Shown: positions 1-9,680, counted from the stretch's first letter. The stretch: 64,000 nucleotides of DNA from Natrinema sp. SYSU A 869 (GCF_019879105.1 NZ_CP082248.1:682001-746000), one strand, 5' to 3'. Notes: generated by a model from the letters alone, not told the origin. Made by a program: numbers and translations.

Positions 1-1
1 C

Positions 2-1861
2 GGCGACGTGCTCGTCGGCGAGAGCGCATCCGGAGACGCGAGCATCGAGGAACTCACCGGCGAGGAAACCCTCAGTAGGGTCGATGCAACCGTCGTCAGT
101 ACCGATCCGGACGCGGATCTCGGAGTCAGCGCGAGCGGTACGGCGATGAACTGGAACGTCTACGTCGACAGCGGCGTCGAGCAGCATGAGACGCTCTCGT
201 GGGAGGTCGAACTCGTCCCGAACGGGAACGACGAGGCGGCTCGAACCGTCGAGGTCGAGAGCCGTGTCATCCACCCCGCCGAGTTCGGTGCGGTCTCCCT
301 CGAGGACGACCTGACGTTCGACGAGCCGCGGAGCTCGACGTCGACGATCACGAAGACGGTCGACCTCGAGGTCGAGAACGCCGGCGACCTCAAACTCGAA
401 GTCGATCGAGTGACGGCGTCCGCCTCGACCCGTGGACTCGACGTGTCGGTCGCGGACCAACTCGATACGATTGACGGCCAGTCGACCGAGACGATCGAAT
501 TGGCGGTAACGGCGAACACCGGACTCAGCGAAGGGGAGTACGACGTCTCGGGGTCCATCAGCGCTGCGGACTACAGTATCAGTGACGCGAGCTACGACGG
601 GACCGTCGAAATCGAACACGGCACGCGACTAGATATCTCCAGTCGGATCGACATCGGTGATGTGCCGATCGGCGAGCCCGAACGACGGTCGACGACCGTC
701 GGCGAGGCGCTTGGCTACAACGACGTCAATTCCCTCGAGATAACGCGCGAAGAGGGACCGGAGAGCTGGCTGACGATCGAAGAGGCTCCGTCGGAACTCG
801 CAGCTGGCAGCTCGCAGGCAGTCGTCTTCCAGACGGCCTTCGACACCGACGCGGAGCTGGGAACCAGCTACGAGTGGACGTACACCGTCACCGGTGACGG
901 CGTCGAGGAACAGACCGTGACCGTCGTCGCGTCACCGGTGCCGCTCGATCTCGATCCGATTCGACGGGACGTCTCCGCGTACGACGGAACGGTCGCCGAC
1001 CAAACCGTCGCGATGATCGACACGATGGACGAACGGATGCGAAGCAATGACGTTTCCAGCGAGGACGTCACGGTCATCCTGTCCTACGGCAGCGCCTCGT
1101 CGCTATATCTCGAGTCGATGACGGCCGCACGCGAGCACCAATCGGCCGGCGAGTACGAGGCGGCCCAGACGGAAATCGTTCAGGCCGCGGCCGCCTACAA
1201 CACGATGACTCTCTACGGGGACGAACTCGAGGGCGAGGCCTTCCGGGACGACAGTTCGGAAGTAACGTCCGCTGCCGAGAGCGACCTGGCAGCCGTGATC
1301 AGCGACCAGCAAGCGCACTACGAGGAGCGCCTCGAGTCCGGTTCTATCTCGCTCGTGGCGGAAGCGACGGTTCAGCGACAGCTCGCTCGGATCGTCTCGC
1401 TTCAGGGCGACGACGAGCGGGCGGCAGCGCTCGAGTCGAACGCGAGCTCGGCGTTCGAGAACTACGCCGAGGCCGTCTCGGACGGGGAACGGGCCCGCCA
1501 GCGCGCTGAGGAGACGTGGACGGCGATGGAGTCCGAGCAGTTCGTCACGGTCGCCGGCCAGCCGCTACTCCTGAACCCGGCGGAGTACGACACGTACACC
1601 GAACGCGTCGATTTCATGAACGCCGCCTACGAGAACGCGACCGCGACGTTCGAGGAGGCCGGTGAAACGGGCCGCGCCGAAGCGGTCGCGACGAAGCACG
1701 AGGAACGGACGAGCGCGCTCCAGGTGACGCAGTGGTCGCTGTTCGGCGCGATCGCCGTGTACGCGATGCTCGTCATCGGTATCGTCCTCCGGACCGCACG
1801 CGGGATGTACTGGTATCTCCGGGACGCGCGTGAGTCGGTCAGCGGTGACTTCCTCGTGTGA
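2..1861 (+). CDS. Ig-like, helical, membrane-anchored surface protein (5' end outside window)
   Basis: The frame is open to the window edge, so the N-terminus is missing. The visible part is acidic and starts with beta-rich Ig/CARDB-like segments (roughly the first 310 residues, with ENAGDLKLEV-type strands). An alanine/glutamate-rich helical region follows (about residues 330-570). One hydrophobic segment (SLFGAIAVYAMLVIGIVL) sits about 40 residues from the C-terminus, before a short basic tail. This suggests a large extracellular part anchored by a C-terminal helix. It ends 70 bases before the convergent minus-strand cluster, which encodes another Ig-like protein. No family is recognised and the function is unknown. 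Confidence 0.7.
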   Translation, partial: GDVLVGESASGDASIEELTGEETLSRVDATVVSTDPDADLGVSASGTAMNWNVYVDSGVEQHETLSWEVELVPNGNDEAARTVEVESRVIHPAEFGAVSLEDDLTFDEPRSSTSTITKTVDLEVENAGDLKLEVDRVTASASTRGLDVSVADQLDTIDGQSTETIELAVTANTGLSEGEYDVSGSISAADYSISDASYDGTVEIEHGTRLDISSRIDIGDVPIGEPERRSTTVGEALGYNDVNSLEITREEGPESWLTIEEAPSELAAGSSQAVVFQTAFDTDAELGTSYEWTYTVTGDGVEEQTVTVVASPVPLDLDPIRRDVSAYDGTVADQTVAMIDTMDERMRSNDVSSEDVTVILSYGSASSLYLESMTAAREHQSAGEYEAAQTEIVQAAAAYNTMTLYGDELEGEAFRDDSSEVTSAAESDLAAVISDQQAHYEERLESGSISLVAEATVQRQLARIVSLQGDDERAAALESNASSAFENYAEAVSDGERARQRAEETWTAMESEQFVTVAGQPLLLNPAEYDTYTERVDFMNAAYENATATFEEAGETGRAEAVATKHEERTSALQVTQWSLFGAIAVYAMLVIGIVLRTARGMYWYLRDARESVSGDFLV

Positions 1862-1930
1862 GTCGGTTCCAAGGGCGGTTCTCTCCCCACGAGACGGAAC
1901 AGGTAGATAGGGGTCAGAAAAAACTACTTT

Positions 1931-4171
1931 TCACTCGAGCCGGAACGGCGTCGACAGCGACGACAGCACGTTCGGATCAGTGGACGCGTCCTCGACTCGT
2001 TCGACCGACCAGCGCTCGCGGTGCTGCTCGGTCCAGGCGGTCTCGTCCTCGGCCGACGGTCCGGCCGTGCGGACCGTGTATTCGCGGGCGGCGTCCTCGA
2101 GTGTGTACGCCACCGTCGCGTCGAACGACGGGTCCGTCACGTCGGGTTCGATGTCGACGAAGTGCTCGATCCGGTCGCCGACCGCGAGGCGTTCGCGGCG
2201 CGCCTCGGAATAGAATAGCTCGTTGATCGGTTCACCGCTGGCTGACACCGCGACATCCGACACCGGCCGGTCGCCCCCGTTCTCGAAGACGAGTACGACG
2301 GTCCCGTACTCGCCGGCGACCTGTGTTTCCGGACCGATCGCGATCTCGAACGGGTCGTCGCCGTCGTTCGAGTCAGCCGCGACTGACGAGACGGTCGCGA
2401 CGATATTGACCCGGCGTTCGCTCCCGTCCTCGTCCGCGACCACCAGTGATCCCTCGAGCGCGTCCGCATTCGGGTCGGTCCAGCGGTCGGGGCTGCCGGT
2501 CGCGGTCGCCGACTCGCCGGGGGCGAGCCGTGCATCGAGCGCCACCGTGTGTCCGGCGGCCTCGAGTCCGCGGATCCGATACGGCCGATCGTCGCAGTTC
2601 TCGAGTTCGGCGACGACGGACCCGTCATTCGGATCGACGGTCGCTCGAACGGCGACACCGTCGCCGCTGACAGCGATCGTGCGGCCGGAACAGTCCGCAC
2701 GGACCGCTCCGTCGGCCGTGACCGCTACCGGTGACAGGGTCGTTTCGCCGCCCGAGAGGACCGCCACGGTGCGCTCGAGAGTCGTTCGCTCCCCGGCCTC
2801 GAGCCGGCCAACGTCGACGGTTGACTCGCCGACGTCGACGGAGACGGCCACCGCCGACTGTCCCTCGTTCTCGAGGTCGATCCGATCGCGAACCGCGTGA
2901 CCGATCGGGGCCGTTTCGTCGGCGATTCGCCGCGTCGCGGCGATGCGTGGTTCGGCGGCGCTCCCGTCGCCGGCCGCGGGTTCGCGGGTACTCCTGTCGG
3001 AACTCGGGTGATCGTCAGCAATGTCGGTATCACCGACTGGCGGTTCGGTGGCAGTCTCAAATTCGCTGCCTGGCGGTTCGGTGGCGGATCCGAAATCGTC
3101 GACCGTGGACTCGGCAGTAGACCGGTCGTCGCTGACGGGAGTGCCAGTAGCCGACCGGTCGGCTGCGGCTATCGACTCGTCGGTCGACGGCCCGCTGTCA
3201 TCGTCAGCGGCGCCCGAATCAGCCGCGGACGCGGGTGACTCGGCGTTCGTTTCGGATCGAACGGACCGGTCCGCGTTCGTCGGCTCGAGCGAGTCGGTCC
3301 CGATCGACTCGCTGTCGTCGTGGACTCGGTCCGGCTCAGTTCGGTCGGGATCCGTTCGGGCCGAGTCGTCACGACTGGCTCCGGACGACCGTGTGTCTCC
3401 GATTCCCGACGATCGAGAGTGCGTCCCCGGTCCCGAACCGGAAAGTCGGACTCGCTCGTCGACGTCGATCGATTCGAACCCGATCCGGGCTGTTCCGTCG
3501 TCGAACTGCGGGACGACGAGAAGGAACTCGTCGCGCTCGAGCGTCACGTCGGTCCGGACGCGACCCGCACCCGGGAGTTCGATCACGAGCCGATCGGCGA
3601 CGGTCGCCGAGCCGTCGGTCTCGATGGTCGCTCGAACCGCGTCGCCGTCGGGTTCGACGTCGATCGTCGGCGCCGGCGGCAGCGTACACGTCGGCGCGTA
3701 CTCCCGACGACGGGCGCCGCGGGCGACCTCGAGCCCGACTGAGACCCGGCGATCGGGTTCGTACGGCCGCGTGACCGTCTCCGTCCACTCTTCGCCGGGC
3801 TCGAGGGCGTCCGTCCCGGAATCCGTCTCGAGGAGCCGAACGTCCTCGAGCGCCACGCCGCCGACGTTCTCGACCGTAACCGCGAGGGTGGCAACGCCGT
3901 GATCGATCGTCGCCGCTTCCAGATCGGTCTCGACAGCGATTCCGCCACTCGCGGCGTCATCAAGGTCGATCATCGCCTCCTCGACGGTCGCCCCGTCAAC
4001 GGAGAGTTCGACCGTCCGTTCCCCTTCGGATCGGACCGACTCGACCGGGAAATCGACGAGCACCGTCTCACTGGCCTTGACCGCCGTGGTTCGCTCGCTC
4101 GGTGAGAGCGTCGCCCCGTCGACGCTGGCGGCCAGCGAAACGCGGCGCTCTCGATCGGTCGCGTTTGTCAC
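1931..4171 (-). CDS. CARDB/Ig-like repeat protein with Ser/Asp-rich linker
   Basis: This is a 746-residue acidic protein with no visible signal peptide or membrane helix. The N-terminal quarter has Ig/CARDB-like strand patterns (VTVENVGGVALEDV). A low-complexity Ser/Thr/Asp/Glu-rich region spans about residues 255-420. Further Ig-like segments follow (VVLVFENGGDRPVSDVAV near the C-terminus). Its ATG overlaps the stop of the upstream propeller gene by 4 bases, so the two are probably translationally coupled. It is the last gene of the six-gene cluster. With no export signal it may act in the cytoplasm as a binding scaffold, which is inference. Confidence 0.75.
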   Translation of the reverse strand: MTNATDRERRVSLAASVDGATLSPSERTTAVKASETVLVDFPVESVRSEGERTVELSVDGATVEEAMIDLDDAASGGIAVETDLEAATIDHGVATLAVTVENVGGVALEDVRLLETDSGTDALEPGEEWTETVTRPYEPDRRVSVGLEVARGARRREYAPTCTLPPAPTIDVEPDGDAVRATIETDGSATVADRLVIELPGAGRVRTDVTLERDEFLLVVPQFDDGTARIGFESIDVDERVRLSGSGPGTHSRSSGIGDTRSSGASRDDSARTDPDRTEPDRVHDDSESIGTDSLEPTNADRSVRSETNAESPASAADSGAADDDSGPSTDESIAAADRSATGTPVSDDRSTAESTVDDFGSATEPPGSEFETATEPPVGDTDIADDHPSSDRSTREPAAGDGSAAEPRIAATRRIADETAPIGHAVRDRIDLENEGQSAVAVSVDVGESTVDVGRLEAGERTTLERTVAVLSGGETTLSPVAVTADGAVRADCSGRTIAVSGDGVAVRATVDPNDGSVVAELENCDDRPYRIRGLEAAGHTVALDARLAPGESATATGSPDRWTDPNADALEGSLVVADEDGSERRVNIVATVSSVAADSNDGDDPFEIAIGPETQVAGEYGTVVLVFENGGDRPVSDVAVSASGEPINELFYSEARRERLAVGDRIEHFVDIEPDVTDPSFDATVAYTLEDAAREYTVRTAGPSAEDETAWTEQHRERWSVERVEDASTDPNVLSSLSTPFRLE

Positions 4172-5034
4172 CTCGATGTCGATCGTCCCCCGACGCCGAC
4201 GGAATCGGTCGCGACGGCAAGACGGAGTTGCTCACGGCTATGCGCGTAGATCGAGACGGTCCCGTCCCGGATCGCACAGACGAGCGAGCCGTCGGCCGTC
4301 GCGTAGCCGTCGCCGCTCGAGAGCCCCGTGACCGACGCTGTCGTCCCCTCGGGATCGACCGCGCGGATGCCGTCGGCCGTGGTCACCAGCACCGACGAGC
4401 CGCCGACCGGGGCGACGTGTTCCACCGCGAGTTCCGTTTGCCAGCGCGACCTTCCGGTCTCGAGGTCGGCGGCGACGAGCCGATCGTTCTGTAACGCGGC
4501 GACGATCGAGTCGTCACACCGTCCCAGGTTTCGCACGACGGCCTCGAGGTTCCTGTCGAAACCGACCTCGCCGTCGGGATCGATCCGGGTCAGGAACGAC
4601 CACGTCGAGAGGACGAAGCCGGTCGGCGTCCCGAGCAGGCCGTCGTCGGCCGGTCCGCCCGGCCGTGTGCGCTCGACGTCGAACCGCTCGCGTCCGGTCG
4701 CGATATCGACGGCTCGGAGCCGGTCCGGGCCGAGCACGCCAACGAGCGCCGCCTCGGCGATGGTGGCGACCGCGTGGGCGTCCGCAGCGGGTTGCTGTCG
4801 GATCCGGTCGCCGCCCGGCGAGTAGACCGTCAGCGCATTCGCCGAGAGGACGATGACGTCATCGGCCAGTGCGATGTCGACGACCCGTTCGCCGTGATCG
4901 ATTTCGACTCGGTCGCCACCCGCTACCACGATGATGCGGTCGTCGACCCCGACGGCGATCGCACCGTCGCCGACGCCGACGGCGTCGACGCGGTCGCTCT
5001 CGAAGGAGCCGACCTGCCGATAGCCGTCACTCAT
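4168..5034 (-). CDS. Beta-propeller (PQQ/WD-like repeat) protein
   Basis: This 288-residue protein has repeated blades, including VDIATGRERFDVERT, VAADLETGRSRWQTEL and VRAVDPEG-type segments, typical of PQQ-like propellers. No signal peptide is present. I chose the ATG at 5034 because the frame upstream only mirrors the ATPase gene in another phase. That start overlaps the ATPase stop by 8 bases, while its own stop overlaps the next gene by 4. Propellers usually bind other proteins or ligands, and here it probably serves as an adaptor for the neighbouring AAA+ ATPase (inference). Confidence 0.8.
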   Translation of the reverse strand: MSDGYRQVGSFESDRVDAVGVGDGAIAVGVDDRIIVVAGGDRVEIDHGERVVDIALADDVIVLSANALTVYSPGGDRIRQQPAADAHAVATIAEAALVGVLGPDRLRAVDIATGRERFDVERTRPGGPADDGLLGTPTGFVLSTWSFLTRIDPDGEVGFDRNLEAVVRNLGRCDDSIVAALQNDRLVAADLETGRSRWQTELAVEHVAPVGGSSVLVTTADGIRAVDPEGTTASVTGLSSGDGYATADGSLVCAIRDGTVSIYAHSREQLRLAVATDSVGVGGRSTSR

Positions 5035-7324
5035 CGTCCGCACCTCCGCTCGAGTCGGCGTTCGGATCCGTTTCCGCCGAGTCCGTTTCCGTCTCATTCG
5101 TTTCCGCCGAATCCAAACCCGTTTCGTCACCGAGCAACCCCTCGAGCGACGGCGACTCCGTGCCGAGTCGCATCCCGAGCCGCTCGGTCTGCTCCTCGAC
5201 GTAGCGCTTGAGTTCGGGATACCCCTCGAGGTCGTCGATCTGGGTCCGCACGCTCGCGACGTACTGCCGGATCGTCTTCGGTTCGGTCTCATCGAGTCGC
5301 TCGAGGAAGTAGTCGGTGTCCGGTTCGATCGGCTCCCGGTCGGGGAGGTGGACGCTCTCGACGAGTTCCCGCTGGAGTTCGCTGCCGAGGACGCGATCGG
5401 CAATTTCGGCCGGTGTGTACCCCCGCGATTCCGCGCCGATACGCTCGTACTCGATCGCCGCGGTTCCGGTCATCGCCGAGAGGTGTTTCTGCCAGACTTC
5501 GGCCATGACTTCCTCGTCGGGTTGGGGGATGAACTGCTGGATCGGGAACCGACGGGTCGCCGCCGGATCGATCGTAAACGGCATGTTCGTCGCCCCGATC
5601 ACGAGCAGATTGTCCTCAATCTCGTTCATCTCCTGCAGGAAGGCGTTTGTCAGCGATCGCTCGTGGCGCTGCAGGGAGTCGTCGCCCCGATCCGGGATCA
5701 GGGTGTCAACCTCGTCGAAGAACAGCACGGCGAAGCCGTCCTGAGCGATCCCGTGGGCCTTCTCGAAGATCGCTTCGACGCGCTTCTCCGACTCGCCGGA
5801 GTACTTCGACAGCACGTCGCTCCCCTTGATCTCGAGGAACTTGACCTCGCCGTAGCTGTCCTCGATACTCGAGTTGAACTTCGCCTCGTAGGCGATCGCT
5901 TCCGAGATGAGGGTCTTCCCGCAGCCGGGCGGGCCGTACAGCAGCATGCTGTTGCCCCGGGAGGCGAACTCGTCGCCGTAGCGGTCGATAACTTCGTCGC
6001 GAACGTCGGGATCAAACAGCGCGAGCAGGTTCTCCGCGGTCCGCTTGACCTCCGGGAGTCCGGCGACGTCCTCCTCGAAACTCACCGTTGGCTGTTTGGG
6101 CTCGATCGACACCTCGATGGCTTCGTCGTCCGCGGGCTGCTGGTCGCCCCGCTCCGGCTCCACACCGATCGGTTCCCCGGGCCGAGCGTCCGCCGTCGCT
6201 TTTAACTCTCGGTACTCGCCGGTGTCGACGAACTCGATATCGGTATCGGCCGTCACCCGAACCGTACTGTATCCCGAGGGTTCCAGATCGACCGGTTCGA
6301 ACAGTTCAGTGTCGTCACCTCGCATGACGACCTCTTCGATCGGATGCAGCAGATAGTTCGTCTCGCGCAGGAATGTGTCGAGACTTTCGTCGTCCATCGC
6401 GGTGTGGATCGAGACCGACTCGCAGTCGGGGATCGCGGCCGGATTGACGTCGGGATCGGCGAGACAGTCGCGACCGCGATCGAAGCCGCCGAACAGTTCC
6501 TCGACGTTCTCGTGCAACCGGATGTCGGTGCCGATATCGTCCACGAGTCGATCGTCGACCGGCTTGACGTAGAAGTAGGCGCGCCGATTCGCGTGTTTGA
6601 CTTCGACGAGATCCGTCGATCCTCCGACCTTCGAGGCCCCGATCTTGACGTGGGATGTCGGCTGTCCCGACAGCGCGACCGGCTTGAGGTTAAGCATTTC
6701 TCCCCCTGCGACCGCAGTCGCGAGCCGTCCGGCTCCCTCGAGTAACTGGAACGAACCCTGGCGGACCGACCGACGAGTAAACTGGCCGATAACGAGCGCG
6801 TCGGCGATCGCGTCGGCGAGTGCCGCTAGCCGTTCCGCGACCGTCCAGAAGACCGTCTCGATCCGGTCTGGTGCGTCGATGGCCGCCCGCTCATGAACGC
6901 GACTAAACCCGTCGACGAGCGCCTCCAGACGATCGGTCAGGACGCCGGCGAGCACCCACCAGTTTCGCACGTCGGGCATCGACTCGCCGACCGGTACGAG
7001 CACATCGTCGGCGATCTCGTCGATCCGTCCCGCGTCGCGAGCGCGGTCGACCGTGTCCGTCGCGAGGTCCGCGTCGAACCCGCCGTCGAACCTGGCCCAG
7101 ACGATCTCCGTGATCGCGTCGTCGCCGGGAGTCCGCTCGAGTCCCGAGAGGGTGACCTGTGACAGCGCGACCGACGCTAACTCGCCGACGTCCTCGATGG
7201 CGGCGATCGCGTCGTCGGCGATCCGGACCGCGCGCCCGATCCGGGCGAACGTCTCAAGGTCGAGCGCTCGATCGAGCGTCGCGTCGATCCGACCGAGCGT
7301 CAGGATGAACGACGAGGCGTACAT
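5027..7324 (-). CDS. AAA+ ATPase with unusual long N-terminal region
   Basis: The 765-residue protein has a single AAA+ module in its second half. Walker A GPPGCGKT lies near residue 465, Walker B VLFFDEVD near 537, sensor-1 ATNMPF near 575, and an arginine-finger-like ATRRF follows. The core resembles Cdc48/PAN-type AAA proteins. The first 430 residues are not a Cdc48 N-domain: they are helical, then beta-rich, and unrecognised. The C-terminus is a very acidic tail (repeated ETDSAET). The gene lies 1 base after the coiled-coil gene and overlaps the propeller gene. It is probably the motor of the cluster, remodelling an unknown client. Confidence 0.88.
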   Translation of the reverse strand: MYASSFILTLGRIDATLDRALDLETFARIGRAVRIADDAIAAIEDVGELASVALSQVTLSGLERTPGDDAITEIVWARFDGGFDADLATDTVDRARDAGRIDEIADDVLVPVGESMPDVRNWWVLAGVLTDRLEALVDGFSRVHERAAIDAPDRIETVFWTVAERLAALADAIADALVIGQFTRRSVRQGSFQLLEGAGRLATAVAGGEMLNLKPVALSGQPTSHVKIGASKVGGSTDLVEVKHANRRAYFYVKPVDDRLVDDIGTDIRLHENVEELFGGFDRGRDCLADPDVNPAAIPDCESVSIHTAMDDESLDTFLRETNYLLHPIEEVVMRGDDTELFEPVDLEPSGYSTVRVTADTDIEFVDTGEYRELKATADARPGEPIGVEPERGDQQPADDEAIEVSIEPKQPTVSFEEDVAGLPEVKRTAENLLALFDPDVRDEVIDRYGDEFASRGNSMLLYGPPGCGKTLISEAIAYEAKFNSSIEDSYGEVKFLEIKGSDVLSKYSGESEKRVEAIFEKAHGIAQDGFAVLFFDEVDTLIPDRGDDSLQRHERSLTNAFLQEMNEIEDNLLVIGATNMPFTIDPAATRRFPIQQFIPQPDEEVMAEVWQKHLSAMTGTAAIEYERIGAESRGYTPAEIADRVLGSELQRELVESVHLPDREPIEPDTDYFLERLDETEPKTIRQYVASVRTQIDDLEGYPELKRYVEEQTERLGMRLGTESPSLEGLLGDETGLDSAETNETETDSAETDPNADSSGGADDE

Positions 7325-7325
7325 A

Positions 7326-8357
7326 TTAGATCTGAAGGTTCTCCTCGCCGGCCGCCTGCCCGGCGGTATCTGCGACGCTCGCGAGTTCGCTCGCCTCCTC
7401 CTGGACCGTCCCGCCGAGGTCCTCCTCGATCATCGACTCGAGATCGTCACTGTCGACGTCTTCTTCCTCGGGTTGGTCGACGCCAGCGAGATCGTTGATT
7501 AGAGTTCCAGCGTTGTCGACGAAATTGAGCGCCTTTTCAGGGAAGACAGTGTTCTTGGCCGCGGCGGTCCGGGTCTCGTTGCGGAACATTTCGTAGGCCT
7601 CTCGGGCGGCCTCGAGGCGCTCGATCGCCATCCCCATCTGGTCGAGTCCGAGACTGACGTTCTCGAAGAGATTCTCTTCCTTAGCCTTCTCGATGTTTCG
7701 CAGGTAGAGATAGTGACTCTTGAGCTGCTTGTACTGCGCTCGTTCCTCGTCGCTGAGCGTCTCGGGGTCCGGAATCCCCTGCCCGGGACCCAGGTTCTGG
7801 AGTCGCTGTGCCGTCTTCGAGAGTCGCTCGTTCGAGTCGGTGGTCTCGGTCTCTAAGTTGTCGACTGTCTCCTGAAAGCGCTCCTTCGCGTCTTCGACGC
7901 GCGCCAGGTGTTCGTCGATGCTCTCGATCACTGCGCCCATGAGCGCGGCCCAGTTCATCAGCGCCGGCCCACCGAGGGACTCCTCGTCGGGGTCGCGAAA
8001 CAGGATCAGTTCGTCACCTTCGAGCCCCACGATGTCCTCTTCGGCGAGATACTCGACGAGGACGTCGGCCTGCTGTTCGCTCGAGACGAGCGTCTCCCCG
8101 TCGGCCGTCGCGCCGGCCAGTGCCTCGACGGCCTCGCGCCGGGAGATACCTCCGTGGCCGTCGGCGATATCGATCTCGTCGATCGTCTCGGGCTGGACCA
8201 CCTGCTCGATCAGTTTCTCCCACTTTCCCTCGAAATCGTCGCTGTCGACCCAGTCGGCCCGAACGCGGATCGGTTCGGACTCCGGGCCCCGGGACTGCGC
8301 CACGACGAACTGTTGACCGTTAATAGATTTCGTTTCGAATGAATACTTGCGCGCCAT
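7326..8357 (-). CDS. Coiled-coil protein of the AAA+ cluster
   Basis: The product has 343 residues from the ATG at 8357 (MARKYSFETKS); a TTG two codons upstream is less likely. The N-terminal 130 residues look globular and acidic. A long helical stretch (about residues 140-285, VEDAKERFQETVDNLETE) suggests a coiled coil. The C-terminus is acidic (EEEDVDSDDLE). It is not recognised. It lies directly upstream of the AAA+ gene with 1 base between them, so they are co-transcribed. A 132-base gap separates it from the winged-helix gene, and this could hold an internal promoter. Confidence 0.7.
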   Translation of the reverse strand: MARKYSFETKSINGQQFVVAQSRGPESEPIRVRADWVDSDDFEGKWEKLIEQVVQPETIDEIDIADGHGGISRREAVEALAGATADGETLVSSEQQADVLVEYLAEEDIVGLEGDELILFRDPDEESLGGPALMNWAALMGAVIESIDEHLARVEDAKERFQETVDNLETETTDSNERLSKTAQRLQNLGPGQGIPDPETLSDEERAQYKQLKSHYLYLRNIEKAKEENLFENVSLGLDQMGMAIERLEAAREAYEMFRNETRTAAAKNTVFPEKALNFVDNAGTLINDLAGVDQPEEEDVDSDDLESMIEEDLGGTVQEEASELASVADTAGQAAGEENLQI

Positions 8358-8489
8358 GAACAATCGTTATCCAGATTTGATGTATCCGATCTATTTCAGT
8401 CCATCGGCTCCCTACTACGGCATCAGGATAGCGGTCGTCGTCAGCGATCACCGATCGGCTCTCGGCGATACAGTATTCCGCCAATCGTG

Positions 8490-9332
8490 TCAGAATTCTT
8501 TCTCATTGACGATCGCCTCGTATCGTTCCTCGACCGCGTTCCGGACGTACTCGTTGACCCGTTCGTCGCTCGCGACGTGGACCGCGTCGAAATCGTCTTC
8601 AGCCCGGTCGAGGAACTCCGACGGGGAGGCGAAGACGTCGTACTCAGCGCGGACGTTCTCGAGGATGCGCCGGGCCTGATTGTCAACGACGGCGTCGAAC
8701 GGCTCGGCCGCGACGACCATCTCCGGCCCCTGCTCGAGACCGAGCCGATCGAGGAGCGCAGTCTCGACTGACTCGAGGATCTCTGTTCGGACGCTTCTGG
8801 CCGACGAGAGCACGTCAAACCGGTTATCGATCGCGTTTTCGACGACCTGATCGAACTCCTCGCTCCGCAGGACGTGACTCGAGTCTGCGAACTCCTCCTC
8901 GACGGTATCCGCGACTCGGTCGGCCAGATAGCGCCCGTACTCGTCGATCGACTCCTCGACCAGATACTCCCCGTCGAGGTCGACGATGTATCCCTCGCGG
9001 TCCAGATACCGGATCACGTCCGACGTCGCTGCGACGTCGATTACGCTCTCGAGGTCGCTGTGGGCGATCTTTCCGTTCGACGCCTCGGCCTCCAGCCGAG
9101 CGTCCAGCCCCACGTCGTCGGCATGCTCTTTGAGCGCTGGTCCGATCGTGTAGTAGTCGCGCTTCCCTGCCGTGATCCGCCGGACGTAGTTCCGGTCGGC
9201 GAGTTCGTCGACGAAGAAGTCGATGTCGTCGATCGCCAGCGAGAATCGCGAGCGCAGCGTCTCGCCCGTCACGACCAGTCGCTGACCAAATAGGTTCGTC
9301 AGTTCGCGGGTGATGTTCATGTTGCCTTTCAC
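8490..9332 (-). CDS. Multi-winged-helix protein of the AAA+ cluster (weak UFL1-like pattern)
   Basis: This is a 280-residue protein. Residues 1-75 form a winged-helix-like unit (ELADRNYVRRIT, then GKRDYYTIGPAL). A second similar unit spans about 80-130 (IRYLDREGYIVDLDGEYLV), and a helical C-terminal half follows. A GTG at 9332 overlaps the upstream stop by 4 bases; an ATG at 9320 is the alternative start. The order of short helices and the pattern GKxYYT...DLxxVI loosely recall the N-terminus of UFL1, the UFM1 E3 ligase. That is only visual similarity and DNA binding is equally possible. Confidence 0.65.
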   Translation of the reverse strand: MKGNMNITRELTNLFGQRLVVTGETLRSRFSLAIDDIDFFVDELADRNYVRRITAGKRDYYTIGPALKEHADDVGLDARLEAEASNGKIAHSDLESVIDVAATSDVIRYLDREGYIVDLDGEYLVEESIDEYGRYLADRVADTVEEEFADSSHVLRSEEFDQVVENAIDNRFDVLSSARSVRTEILESVETALLDRLGLEQGPEMVVAAEPFDAVVDNQARRILENVRAEYDVFASPSEFLDRAEDDFDAVHVASDERVNEYVRNAVEERYEAIVNEKEF

Positions 9333-9589
9333 CCCGAAGGGGTCGACGTAGAAGACGCCATCTCGTAGTTTTCGAGGTCGAGAAACTCGTCTACTGCCAT
9401 CTCGGCGAGGGCCTTTCGCATGTCGCTCGCGGACAGCGATCGTGCGTTGAGCGTCCCGGTATCAGCGCCTTGATAGCCGGTTCGAATGTCGTTTTTGTGC
9501 TCGGAGACGTAGAGAAAGCCGTAGTTATCGTGAGCGATGTCTCGGCAGACGTCCTCAAGAACGTCTGTGTCAACCGGCAGGAGTGTCAT
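9329..9589 (-). CDS. Small acidic protein, first gene of the AAA+ cluster
   Basis: The product has 86 residues, beginning MTLLPVDTDVLEDV; a TTG three codons upstream is less likely. It has no membrane segment or cysteine cluster. A short mixed alpha/beta pattern (YGFLYVSEHKNDIRTGYQG) is followed by helices. Its stop overlaps the winged-helix gene start by 4 bases, which places it at the head of the cluster. The left inverted repeat of the recombinase element begins about 50 bases upstream, inside the space where its promoter should be. No family is recognised. Confidence 0.6.
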   Translation of the reverse strand: MTLLPVDTDVLEDVCRDIAHDNYGFLYVSEHKNDIRTGYQGADTGTLNARSLSASDMRKALAEMAVDEFLDLENYEMASSTSTPSG

Positions 9590-9641
9590 ACTGGACAACG
9601 TCCCGTGTGCATACTAAGCTTTGCGCCCGCGAGATGTATAC

Positions 9642-9670
9642 ACTGTCTGGGAAACCCTCCTTTCAGACAC
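9642..9670. repeat. Left inverted repeat of recombinase element
   Basis: The outer 18 bases match the right end exactly in inverted orientation, and the inner part matches with a one-base length difference. It lies between the first gene of the AAA+ cluster and the AbrB-like gene. Confidence 0.7.
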
Positions 9671-9680
9671 ACCCCTGATT

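Noticed and set aside
5035-5403. Upstream extension of the propeller gene by about 120 codons
   Set aside because: It is serine/arginine-rich and only mirrors the AAA+ gene in another phase; the ATG at 5034 gives a normal acidic protein and a typical 8-base overlap.
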